Origin: Oscillospiraceae bacterium
Lineage (GTDB): Bacteria > Bacillota > Clostridia > Oscillospirales > Ruminococcaceae
Length of the DNA stretch: 64,000 bases
Assembly: GCA_017848115.1 (NCBI GenBank)
Contig: JAGAKZ010000029.1
Location: forward strand, 17,316-81,315
Direction of reading: 5' to 3'
In this document: piece after piece, positions 9,002-16,750 of the stretch
Layout: each line of letters opens with the position of its first letter
How positions within the stretch are numbered: the first letter of the stretch is position 1
Position numbers and translations under genes: made by a program
The notes under the pieces: model-generated
Told to the model about the DNA's origin: nothing
The model's input: the letters and a program-made list of their open reading frames with translations, nothing else
Databases searched by the model: none

Positions 9002-9691
9002 ATGTCTGAAAAGAATATACTTATCGTTGACGACGACAAGGACTTGTCCTTTATAATATCTGAAATGCTCGAGGGCTACGGTTACTCCGTAACAACCGCC
9101 GCAAGCGGTGAGGAGGCCTTTGATCTGCTTTCACAGCACACCTACCATCTCATACTTCTTGATATAAATCTCCCCGATACCACGGGCCTTGAGCTTTGCA
9201 AAGAGCTTCGCCGTGTGTCACAGATACCCGTTATCTTCGCCAGCGCACGCACCAGCGAAAATGACCGCATCACAGGATTTGACATCGGCGGTGACGATTA
9301 TCTGCCAAAGCCTTACTCCATGAAGGAGCTTCTGTCACGTGTCAACGCCCTGATACGCCGTACCTACGGCTTTTCTGAGCAGGAAAAGGTTGTGACCTTC
9401 GGCAATATCAGCGTAAACATCACCGCACGCTCCGTTACAAAGGACGGTGCACCCGTTTCCCTTTCTCTCCGTGAATTTGACCTGCTTGCGTACCTTTGCG
9501 AGAATATGAACACAGCTATCCCCAAGGATAAGCTTATCGCTGAGGTGTGGGGTGCATTTTCTGAGGTTGAGCCGTCCACCCTGACGGTGCACATACGCTG
9601 GCTACGTGAAAAGCTTGAAGCTGACCCTGCAAATCCGCAGTACATCAAAACCGTATATAAGGTCGGTTATATGTTGGAGGTTAAGGAATGA
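9002..9691 (+). CDS. OmpR-family response regulator
   Basis: 229 residues: receiver domain with acidic pocket DDD near 10-12, phospho-acceptor Asp54 in LLDINLPD, Lys in PKPYSMKE, then a winged-helix DNA-binding domain ending IKTVYKVGYML. AGGAGG at 8989-8994. Its stop overlaps the kinase start by four bases. It probably controls the ABC genes downstream through the direct repeat at 10842-10863. The codon usage of this gene and the next three is visibly richer in G and C in third positions than flanking genes, suggesting recent acquisition. Confidence 0.92.
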   Translation: MSEKNILIVDDDKDLSFIISEMLEGYGYSVTTAASGEEAFDLLSQHTYHLILLDINLPDTTGLELCKELRRVSQIPVIFASARTSENDRITGFDIGGDDYLPKPYSMKELLSRVNALIRRTYGFSEQEKVVTFGNISVNITARSVTKDGAPVSLSLREFDLLAYLCENMNTAIPKDKLIAEVWGAFSEVEPSTLTVHIRWLREKLEADPANPQYIKTVYKVGYMLEVKE

Positions 9692-10827
9692 AGAAATATT
9701 TAATAACCGCCGCAATTGCTTTCATAGCCTTGCTTGCCGTTGCAACAGCTTTGCTTTGCAGCGCATCAGAAAAGCCGCCTGAGGTTGATTTCGGCAGCTA
9801 CACAGTTGCGGCAAATGAAATTGAACAGCTTATCGCAAACGGCGACACGGCAACCGCACAAATCCGTGCCGCTGAACTTAAAACCGAACTGTCGAAATAT
9901 GTCCCCGAAAGCAATAACAGCACAGCTTATCTGTGGATGATTTTCGCTGCTTGTTCGGCACTTATAATCGCCGTATTCCTCTATATATGGTTTACAGTTC
10001 TCCGTCCCTTTGAAAAACTGACGGGCTTTGCTGAACGTATCGCAAACGGTGACTTTGACCTGCCGCTGAACTATGAGCGTACCAACTATTTCGGCAAATT
10101 CACATGGGCGTTCGACTGTATGCGCCGTGAAATTTCCTCGGCACGTGCCTGCGAAAAGGAGGCAATCGAAAACAACAAGACGGTTATTGCTTCCCTTTCT
10201 CACGATATCAAAACCCCTGTTGCGTCAATCCGTGCCTACGCTGAGGGCCTTGAAGCGGGAATGGACGCTACCCCCGAAAAGCGTGCAAAGTATCTGTCGG
10301 TTATAATGCGCAAATGCGACGAGGTTGCGGCACTTACAAACGATATGCTTCTCCACTCAATTTCCGACCTTGACAAGCTGAAAATGAACCCGACAGAGTT
10401 TGAACTTTGCGGCTTCATCAAGGAAGCCGTGTCGGAAATTTCCGCACGGAACAATATCCACCTTAACCTGCCCGCATATTTCATTGACATAAATGCCGAC
10501 AGGAACAGACTTACACAGGTGTTTGAAAACATTGTCAGCAATGCGGCAAAGTATGCAAAAACAGACGTTGAAATTTCCGCCGCAAAGACGGATAAGGGTG
10601 CAGAAATTACTTTCCGTGACTTCGGCAAGGGTATTCCCGATGAGGAAATCCCCTTCATCTTCGACAAGTTCTACCGTGGCAACCGTATCGAAAAGGAAAA
10701 CGGCGCGGGACTTGGTCTGTACATTGTAAAATATGTTGTAACCCAATTGGGCGGCGAGGTCTACGCTGAAAATCTTCCTGACGGTTTTCAGATAAAAATA
10801 ATACTTCCTGAAAAAGCGGACGGATAA
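9688..10827 (+). CDS. Sensor histidine kinase
   Basis: 379 residues. Membrane helix at 5-25, a short extracytoplasmic segment of about 55 residues, second helix at 83-104, a HAMP domain, HisKA with His172 in SLSHDIKTP, then an ATPase domain with N box (FENIVSNAAKYAK), G1 DFGKGIP and G2 GAGLGLYIV. The small external loop is larger than in intramembrane-sensing Bce-type kinases. It pairs with the overlapping response regulator. Ligand unknown; an adjacent MacB-like transporter hints at antimicrobial peptide or envelope stress. Confidence 0.9.
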   Translation: MKKYLITAAIAFIALLAVATALLCSASEKPPEVDFGSYTVAANEIEQLIANGDTATAQIRAAELKTELSKYVPESNNSTAYLWMIFAACSALIIAVFLYIWFTVLRPFEKLTGFAERIANGDFDLPLNYERTNYFGKFTWAFDCMRREISSARACEKEAIENNKTVIASLSHDIKTPVASIRAYAEGLEAGMDATPEKRAKYLSVIMRKCDEVAALTNDMLLHSISDLDKLKMNPTEFELCGFIKEAVSEISARNNIHLNLPAYFIDINADRNRLTQVFENIVSNAAKYAKTDVEISAAKTDKGAEITFRDFGKGIPDEEIPFIFDKFYRGNRIEKENGAGLGLYIVKYVVTQLGGEVYAENLPDGFQIKIILPEKADG

Positions 10828-10841
10828 TATCCGCCCCTACA

Positions 10842-10880
10842 GACTTCTTAAGGACTTCTTAATAACTTTTGCGGTAAAAT
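10842..10880 (+). promoter_or_regulatory. Response-regulator operator and promoter for ABC genes
   Basis: Tandem 11-base direct repeat GACTTCTTAAG (10842-10852) and GACTTCTTAAT (10853-10863), one helical turn apart, placed directly over the -35 region of a -10 box TAAAAT (10875-10880) that lacks a TTGACA-like -35. This is the usual layout of an OmpR-family activator site. Confidence 0.65.
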
Positions 10881-10916
10881 TAAACCAACAAAAGAACAGA
10901 AAGGAAATGGTAACCT

Positions 10917-11678
10917 ATGAAAAATATAATTTTATCCGCAAAGGGACTTTGCAAAAGCTTTGCACACAACGGCGTGCAGAACCATATTTTATCAAACCTT
11001 GATATCGAAATCTACGAGGGCGACTTTACCGTTGTAATGGGTGCGTCAGGTTCAGGCAAGTCCACGCTTCTCTATGCTTTGAGCGGTATGGACAGGGTAA
11101 CAGGCGGCTCGGTTACTTATGACGGAAAGGACATCGTCAAGCTTCCCGAAAAGAAGCTTTCCGAACTTCGTCACGGCGACTTCGGCTTCATTTTCCAGCA
11201 GATGCACCTTGTCAGCAACCTTTCCCTTTTTGAGAATGTTGCTGTTCCCGGGTACTTGAACAAATCCGTCCCCGCTGATGAGGTCAACAAGCGTGCTGAC
11301 GAACTGCTTGAAAAAATGGGCATTTCCGCAATCAAAACACAGCTTCCCTCACAGTGCTCAGGCGGCGAACAGCAGAGATGTGCCATTGCCCGTGCGGTAA
11401 TCAACAACCCTAAGCTTCTTTTTGCCGACGAGCCTACAGGTGCACTGAACAGAAAGAACACGACCGAGGTACTTAACCTGCTCACTGACCTGAACAACAA
11501 CGGTCAGAGCATTCTTATGGTTACCCACGACAGCCGTGCGGCGCTCCGTGCAACAAGAATTATCTACATTGCCGACGGTGCGGTAATCGGTGGCCTCGAC
11601 CTGCCGCCTTACACAGCCGAAGCTGAAAAGAGCCGTGAAGCACAGGTGAACGCTTGGCTTGCTTCGATGGAATGGTGA
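10917..11678 (+). CDS. ABC transporter ATP-binding protein, LolD/MacB type
   Basis: 253 residues. Walker [10 protein letters not shown] near 42, Q-loop FQQ, signature [14 protein letters not shown], Walker [13 protein letters not shown]-loop THD. In the usual LSGGE signature the first residue is Cys. A C-terminal extension of about 25 residues ([22 protein letters not shown]) follows. Downstream permease starts at 11687, so the two form one transporter. Controlled by the promoter at 10842-10880. Confidence 0.92.
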   Translation: MKNIILSAKGLCKSFAHNGVQNHILSNLDIEIYEGDFTVVMGASGSGKSTLLYALSGMDRVTGGSVTYDGKDIVKLPEKKLSELRHGDFGFIFQQMHLVSNLSLFENVAVPGYLNKSVPADEVNKRADELLEKMGISAIKTQLPSQCSGGEQQRCAIARAVINNPKLLFADEPTGALNRKNTTEVLNLLTDLNNNGQSILMVTHDSRAALRATRIIYIADGAVIGGLDLPPYTAEAEKSREAQVNAWLASMEW

Positions 11679-11686
11679 GGTGCGGT

Positions 11687-14029
11687 ATGGAAATTTTCAA
11701 GCTTCTCAAAGCCAACATCAGGCACAAGAAAGGCGCTTTCAAGAGCATTGCCGCGCTTATGGCAATTATTGTGTTTTCCTTCAGCGGCACGGTGAGCAAC
11801 AACGACAACCTTGCCCGTTCGATTGACCGTGCACACACTTATGCAGACACTCCCACATTCAACGCAATGGAGCGTGTTACGCTTATGCAGGAAGACCTTG
11901 TGGAAACCGTTTCCGCACACCCTGACGTGGTAAGTGTTACCGCAACTGACTGCGTTCTTGCAGGCGGCACAAAGGCTGACGGAAACGATGTGTTCCAGAA
12001 TTTATTTGTATACGAACAGGGGCACGACATATACCGTGTTATGAATGACACCTTCACAGATTACGCTGAAAATCCCGAGCCTCTCAAAGAGGGCGAGGTT
12101 TACGTCCCTTACGGCATGACAGCTGTTACAAAGCTTGAAATCGGCTCAATGCTGACTATGGGTACAGAGGATTACGTGTACGATTTTACCGTCAAGGGAT
12201 TTATCGAAGAACCGCAGTTCGGCGCTTCACTTATGGGCACAAAGCGTGTACGTGTATTTGTACACGAAAATGACTTCAAGAAAATGTATGACGAAGCAAA
12301 CGACGTGGGCACTCACAAAATACTTGACGTTGGTATTACTCTTGCTGACGGTGCTGACTACACCAAAGTCAAAAAGGAACTTGACAACTCCTGCGGACTT
12401 GCGGCAAGTGCAGGTATTGTTATCTCAAAGGAAGAAGCAATCACCTACACGGAGCTTTACTCCAGAACAGGCTCGGGAATTCTTCTTGCATTTCTCATAC
12501 TTCTTATCGCAATCGTAATCATCTCAATGTGGCACAGCATTTCCACATCAATTGATATGGAATACACAAACCTCGGAATACTCAAATCACAGGGCTTCAC
12601 CTCTTGGCAAATCCGGATTGTGTACGTACTCCAGTATTTCATCGCTGAGGTTATCGGCTCGGTAATCGGACTTATCATTTCCGTGCCTGCACTCAGACTT
12701 CTCGGTATGCTTTTCCAGCCGATGACGGGTCTTCTCACAGCTACCGACATTTCTTTCGTAAAATGCGGCGCAATGGCGCTTGCACTTGCGTTACTCTGCA
12801 TTGTATTCGTGGTAATTGCAACAAGCAAGGTCAGCAGGATTTCTCCTGTCCGTGCAATCTCAGGCGGCAAGGCAGAGGTTTACTTCGACAGCAGACTTAA
12901 CCTTCCAATCAAGGCAAAGCCACTTTCATTCTTTATGGGTCTGCGTCAGTTTACATCACGCTTCAAAAGCTACGGCGGCTCGGTTTTAATTGTTGCGCTT
13001 CTCGTTTATTTTATGATGACGGTAACAATTCTTTCCGACACACTTTCAAGGGAATACTTCGGCGAAACACAGTTCTTCCAGAACATCACCCTGATACTGA
13101 ATGATGATTTTGACCTTGACAAAATGGAAGAATTCGAACAGACAGTTGCGGAAATTGACCCTGATGCGAGAACACTTTTCAACTTTTCCGACTACATAAT
13201 GATTGACGGAATTCAGCTTTACTGCAATTCCTACAACAAGCCTGATATGCTGAACAAAGTTTACGACGGACGTATGCCTGCCTACGACAACGAGGTTGCT
13301 GTGACAGACATTGCTTCTGAACTGCTTGGCAAGGGTATCGGTGACACGGTCGTAATCGGCAGCAACGAGGACGCAAAGGAATTTATCGTTACTGGTATCT
13401 ATCAGAACGTGAACGATGCAGGCAAGAATATCTGTATCACAAGCGACGGCTTGTACCGTATCAACAAGACCATCCCGATGTTCTATGTTGAAATGGCAGA
13501 TTTAAGCCTTACAAACAAGGTTGCTGACGTGCTTGATGAAAAGTACAGCGAGAACATTCTCCGCAAGTATGTTGAGGAGGAAAGAAACACCTCCGCTGAC
13601 GGAATTTTCGAGCTTATTGACACTATCTGCGTGGTTATCGTTGCAGTTGTGTACGGCATTTCCATCATCTTCTCAGCGGTTGTAATCAGTATGATTTGTT
13701 CCAAAGCCTTCATTAAGGAACGTACCGACATTGGTATACTGAAATCTCTCGGCTTCACGGCAAGCGGCCTGCGCACACAGTTTGCATCACGCTTCACAAT
13801 CATCGCTGCAATAGGCTCAATAATGGGCGGAATTGCTTCGCTGTTCCTGACAACACCGCTTCTTGAAGTGATAATGAGAATGGTTGGTCTTACACGAATT
13901 GACGCTGACATTACGCTGTTTACATTCCTGTTCCCTGCCCTTGCAGTGTGCGCAAGCTTCTTCCTTTTCGCATATTTTGTAGCAAGAAAAATCAACACAG
14001 TTGAAGTAAGAGAGCTTATATCCGAATAA
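11687..14029 (+). CDS. FtsX-family ABC permease, two FtsX domains
   Basis: About 780 residues. I place the start at ATG 11687 because GGTGAGG lies 6 bases before it; the frame is open further upstream. An N-terminal helix is followed by an extracytoplasmic domain of about 230 residues, an FtsX domain with three helices, a central segment with a further helix and second external domain, and a C-terminal FtsX domain. This is the layout of Firmicutes permeases that act with a LolD/MacB-type ATPase to move or remove antimicrobial peptides or lipids. G+C-rich codon choice as in the three genes before it. Confidence 0.88.
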   Translation: MEIFKLLKANIRHKKGAFKSIAALMAIIVFSFSGTVSNNDNLARSIDRAHTYADTPTFNAMERVTLMQEDLVETVSAHPDVVSVTATDCVLAGGTKADGNDVFQNLFVYEQGHDIYRVMNDTFTDYAENPEPLKEGEVYVPYGMTAVTKLEIGSMLTMGTEDYVYDFTVKGFIEEPQFGASLMGTKRVRVFVHENDFKKMYDEANDVGTHKILDVGITLADGADYTKVKKELDNSCGLAASAGIVISKEEAITYTELYSRTGSGILLAFLILLIAIVIISMWHSISTSIDMEYTNLGILKSQGFTSWQIRIVYVLQYFIAEVIGSVIGLIISVPALRLLGMLFQPMTGLLTATDISFVKCGAMALALALLCIVFVVIATSKVSRISPVRAISGGKAEVYFDSRLNLPIKAKPLSFFMGLRQFTSRFKSYGGSVLIVALLVYFMMTVTILSDTLSREYFGETQFFQNITLILNDDFDLDKMEEFEQTVAEIDPDARTLFNFSDYIMIDGIQLYCNSYNKPDMLNKVYDGRMPAYDNEVAVTDIASELLGKGIGDTVVIGSNEDAKEFIVTGIYQNVNDAGKNICITSDGLYRINKTIPMFYVEMADLSLTNKVADVLDEKYSENILRKYVEEERNTSADGIFELIDTICVVIVAVVYGISIIFSAVVISMICSKAFIKERTDIGILKSLGFTASGLRTQFASRFTIIAAIGSIMGGIASLFLTTPLLEVIMRMVGLTRIDADITLFTFLFPALAVCASFFLFAYFVARKINTVEVRELISE

Positions 14030-14081
14030 AAAGAAATCCACGAAGGGGTGCCCCCTTTGCCAGTCCGTAATAAACAAATCA

Positions 14082-14110
14082 AGGGTATCGAGTTTGTGAC
14101 TCGGTACTCT
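14082..14110 (+). terminator. Possible terminator after first ABC module
   Basis: 12-pair stem AGGGTATCGAGT/ACTCGGTACTCT (two G-U pairs), five-base loop, followed by only a weak UUAAUU tract. Confidence 0.45.
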
Positions 14111-14135
14111 TAATTACTTCTATACGGTCATTGCG

Positions 14136-14323
14136 CTAAGCTTCGGGGGATTTTTGTGTATTTTAAGTTCCGAAATTGCGGTATACAGCCAATTTGCAGG
14201 GGAGGTCTTCGGTAGTCTGTATTGAAAACAACGACTTATTCTGCAGACTGTATATCCTATCTACATGTTAAAAATCCAGTTTGATTTTTGATGTAAATTG
14301 TGATATAATAAACTGTAATTACA
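14136..14323 (+). repeat. Promoter-bearing repeat block, copy A
   Basis: About 188 bases nearly identical to 19472-19659, from CTAAGCTTCGGGGG to ATTACA. It includes an internal stem AGTCTGTA...TGCAGACT and a complete sigma-A promoter. It occupies most of the gap 14030-14366 between the two ABC modules; no gene was seen there. Confidence 0.9.
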
Positions 14324-14324
14324 G
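14281..14324 (+). promoter_or_regulatory. Promoter and palindrome for second two-component module
   Basis: -35 TTGATT (14281-14286), 17-base spacer, -10 TATAAT (14304-14309). A perfect 12-base palindrome CTGTAATTACAG (14313-14324) covers the likely transcription start and could be an operator. Confidence 0.75.
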
Positions 14325-14366
14325 ATTTGCACAAATAAAACAATATAACAAGGAGTACAATGCAGC

Positions 14367-15044
14367 ATGAAAAGAATACTTATCGTGGAGGACGACAAAA
14401 CCCTTGCATCAGGCTTGTGCCGTGCCTTGAAAAACCAGGAAACGGAAGCAATTGCCGCTGAAAATCTGCATACGGCAAAAGAATGTCTTTCCAGCGAAGA
14501 TGTCGCACTTGTCATCCTTGATGTGAATCTTCCTGACGGAAACGGCTTTGATTTTCTTCCGTATATAAAAAATACATATAATATTCCTGTAATAATGCTG
14601 ACTGCAAATGATCTTGAAACAGATATTGTAGCAGGTCTTGAGGCTGGTGCAGATGACTACATAACAAAGCCGTTCAGTCTTGCCGTGCTTCGTGCAAGGG
14701 TAAATACACAGCTTCGCAGGGCGTCGGACAAAAAGAATAACCAGATCTATGTATCTGATAATTATTTTTTTGATTTTGACAGAATGGAATTCAGAGTTAG
14801 CGGTACTGCAGTTGAACTCAGTAAAACAGAACAGAAGCTGTTGCGTGTTCTGACAGACAATGCCGGGATAACCCTTTCCCGTGACAAGCTTGTAGACAGG
14901 ATATGGACTGACGGATCGGAATATGTTGATGAAAACGCACTGTCTGTAACAGTAAAGCGTCTTCGCGATAAGCTTAACGCTAAGACTTACATAAAAACAG
15001 TTTACGGAATAGGCTACGTATGGGTAAATAAAAATGAAAACTGA
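14367..15044 (+). CDS. OmpR-family response regulator
   Basis: 225 residues. Receiver domain with Asp9/Asp10 and phospho-acceptor Asp52 (LDVNLPDGNG), Lys in TKPFSLAV, and a winged-helix output domain ending YIKTVYGIGYVW. AAGGAG is at 14350-14355. The gene overlaps the kinase start by 11 bases. Its third-position composition is closer to the resident genes than that of the preceding module. Confidence 0.92.
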   Translation: MKRILIVEDDKTLASGLCRALKNQETEAIAAENLHTAKECLSSEDVALVILDVNLPDGNGFDFLPYIKNTYNIPVIMLTANDLETDIVAGLEAGADDYITKPFSLAVLRARVNTQLRRASDKKNNQIYVSDNYFFDFDRMEFRVSGTAVELSKTEQKLLRVLTDNAGITLSRDKLVDRIWTDGSEYVDENALSVTVKRLRDKLNAKTYIKTVYGIGYVWVNKNEN

Positions 15045-15963
15045 TGTTTCTTATATACTGGAATTTAATATACTTCTTCCTGTTCTGATTGTTGTGTCGG
15101 TTCTGGGGGCCGGTTATGGAGTCTACTGCCATATCAGAATGAAACATCAGATAAAAAGGCTTGACAGTATGCTTGACAAGGCGATCGACGGCAGTTTTAC
15201 CGAAAGTTGCTTTGATGAGTCGCAGCTTTCATATATCGAAAACAAAATGTGGAGATATCTTTCCACATCAGAAATATCTGCACGTAAAACCGCTGAAGAA
15301 AAAGCTAAAATAAAAACTATGATTTCTGATATCTCACATCAGACAAAAACACCTGTGTCAAATATAATGCTTTACTCAGAGCTTCTGTCAGAGTGTGAGC
15401 TTTCTGATGACTCAAAGAATTATGCCGGCATGATCTATGCTCAGTCTGAAAAGTTGTCGTTTCTGATCACATCACTTGTAAAGCTTTCCAGGCTTGAAAC
15501 AGGAATTATTTCTCTTTTGCCAAAGCAAAACGATATTCTTCCTATGCTTCGGGATATCGTTTTGCAGGCAAAGGCAAAGGCGGAAGAAAAAGGGCTTAGT
15601 CTTACACTTGAATGCGACGATGAAAAAGCAGTGTTTGATGAAAAATGGACAAACGAGGCAATATGGAACATAGTTGACAACGCTTTAAAGTATACAGACA
15701 ACGGCGGAGTAAAAATAACTGTAAAGGAATACGAGATGTTTGTCTGTGTCCGGATTTCTGATACGGGCTGCGGTATTTCCGAAGCAGAGCAGGCGCAGGT
15801 TTTTTCGCGCTTCTACCGTTCTGAAAATTCTTCTATGAAAGAGGGCGTTGGTATCGGTCTGTATCTTGCAAGGCAGATTATTTCGTCAGAAAAAGGTTAC
15901 ATAAAGCTTGCGTCCGAGGTCGGAAGGGGAACGACCTTTTCTGTGTTTCTTTCAAAACTGTAA
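15034..15963 (+). CDS. Sensor histidine kinase, short-loop type
   Basis: 309 residues. One clear membrane helix at 8-32 and no sizeable external domain. HisKA His102 in DISHQTKTPVSN, N box NIVDNALKYTDN, G1 DTGCGIS, G2 GVGIGLYLAR. The HQTKTP H-box and the lack of a sensor domain are typical of Firmicutes kinases that sense through a partner ABC transporter; here the partner would be the downstream ATPase and permease. That coupling is inferred. Confidence 0.9.
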   Translation: MKTDVSYILEFNILLPVLIVVSVLGAGYGVYCHIRMKHQIKRLDSMLDKAIDGSFTESCFDESQLSYIENKMWRYLSTSEISARKTAEEKAKIKTMISDISHQTKTPVSNIMLYSELLSECELSDDSKNYAGMIYAQSEKLSFLITSLVKLSRLETGIISLLPKQNDILPMLRDIVLQAKAKAEEKGLSLTLECDDEKAVFDEKWTNEAIWNIVDNALKYTDNGGVKITVKEYEMFVCVRISDTGCGISEAEQAQVFSRFYRSENSSMKEGVGIGLYLARQIISSEKGYIKLASEVGRGTTFSVFLSKL

Positions 15964-16009
15964 GAATTTATTTTGCTATGGAAATAATGTAGAAAGAATT
16001 ATATGAGAT

Positions 16010-16043
16010 AATCCGTATTGTAGAGAAATTTACAATACGGATT
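16010..16043 (+). terminator. Hairpin between kinase and ABC genes
   Basis: 13-base perfect stem AATCCGTATTGTA (16010-16022)/TACAATACGGATT (16031-16043) with U5 following, 24 bases before the ABC ATPase start. It may attenuate read-through from the regulator genes. Confidence 0.75.
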
Positions 16044-16067
16044 TTTATATAAAGGAGAAAAAAGTTT

Positions 16068-16738
16068 ATGGTTATACTATCAACTGAAAATCTTAAAAAA
16101 TATACGGCAGAGGCGAAAATGAGGTGCGTGCACTTGACGGAGTAAGTCTTGAGGCTGAGCAAGGCGAATTTGTTTCCGTTGTCGGAACATCAGGAAGCGG
16201 AAAGTCCACGCTTTTGCATATGCTCGGGGGACTTGACCGTCCTGATTCCGGAAAAGTATATGTAGACGGAAAGGATATTTTTTCTTTTAAAGATGAGGCG
16301 CTTACAATTTTCAGAAGGCGAAAAATAGGTTTTGTTTTTCAGAATTATAACCTTGTGCCGTCACTTAACGTATATGAAAATATCGTACTTCCTGTTCAGC
16401 TTGACGGCAGAGCACCTGACAAGAAGTACATTGACTCAATAATCGAAACTCTCGGTCTTAGTGAAAAGCTTGACAATCTTCCGAACAATCTTTCCGGCGG
16501 TCAGCAGCAGAGAGTTGCTATTGCAAGAGCATTGGCTGGAAAGCCGGCAATAATCCTTGCAGATGAGCCTACGGGAAATCTTGACAGCAAAACCTCGCAG
16601 GATGTTATGGGACTGCTTAAAATAACAGGCGAACGTTTTTCTCAGACAATAGTTATGATTACTCATAATGAAGAAATCGCACAGCTGGCGGACAGGATAA
16701 TCAGGATTGAGGACGGAAAGATAGTTTCAGGAAAATAA
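16068..16738 (+). CDS. ABC transporter ATP-binding protein, frame broken in A6 tract
   Basis: The natural start is ATG 16068 behind AAAGGAG, reading MVILSTENLKK; the frame then fails after the A6 run at 16095-16100 and ends at a TAA at 16142-16144. From 16124 the rest continues one frame away as VRALDGVSL. Adding a single A restores LKKIYGRGENEVRALDG, the usual N-terminus of LolD/MacB-type ATPases. The remainder is intact: Walker A GTSGSGKST, signature LSGGQQQRVAIARA, Walker B ILADEPTGNLDS. Either a homopolymer base-call error, a recent mutation, or transcript slippage on A6. A GTG at 16124 lacks a ribosome site. The partner permease follows at 16751. Confidence 0.82.
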
Positions 16739-16750
16739 GAGGTGACATCT

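Noticed and set aside
9335-14082. Many long minus-strand frames opposite the first two-component/ABC module
   Set aside because: They lie antisense to genes with full domain signatures, have no ribosome sites, and arise from the G+C-rich codon pattern. Their proteins show no domains.
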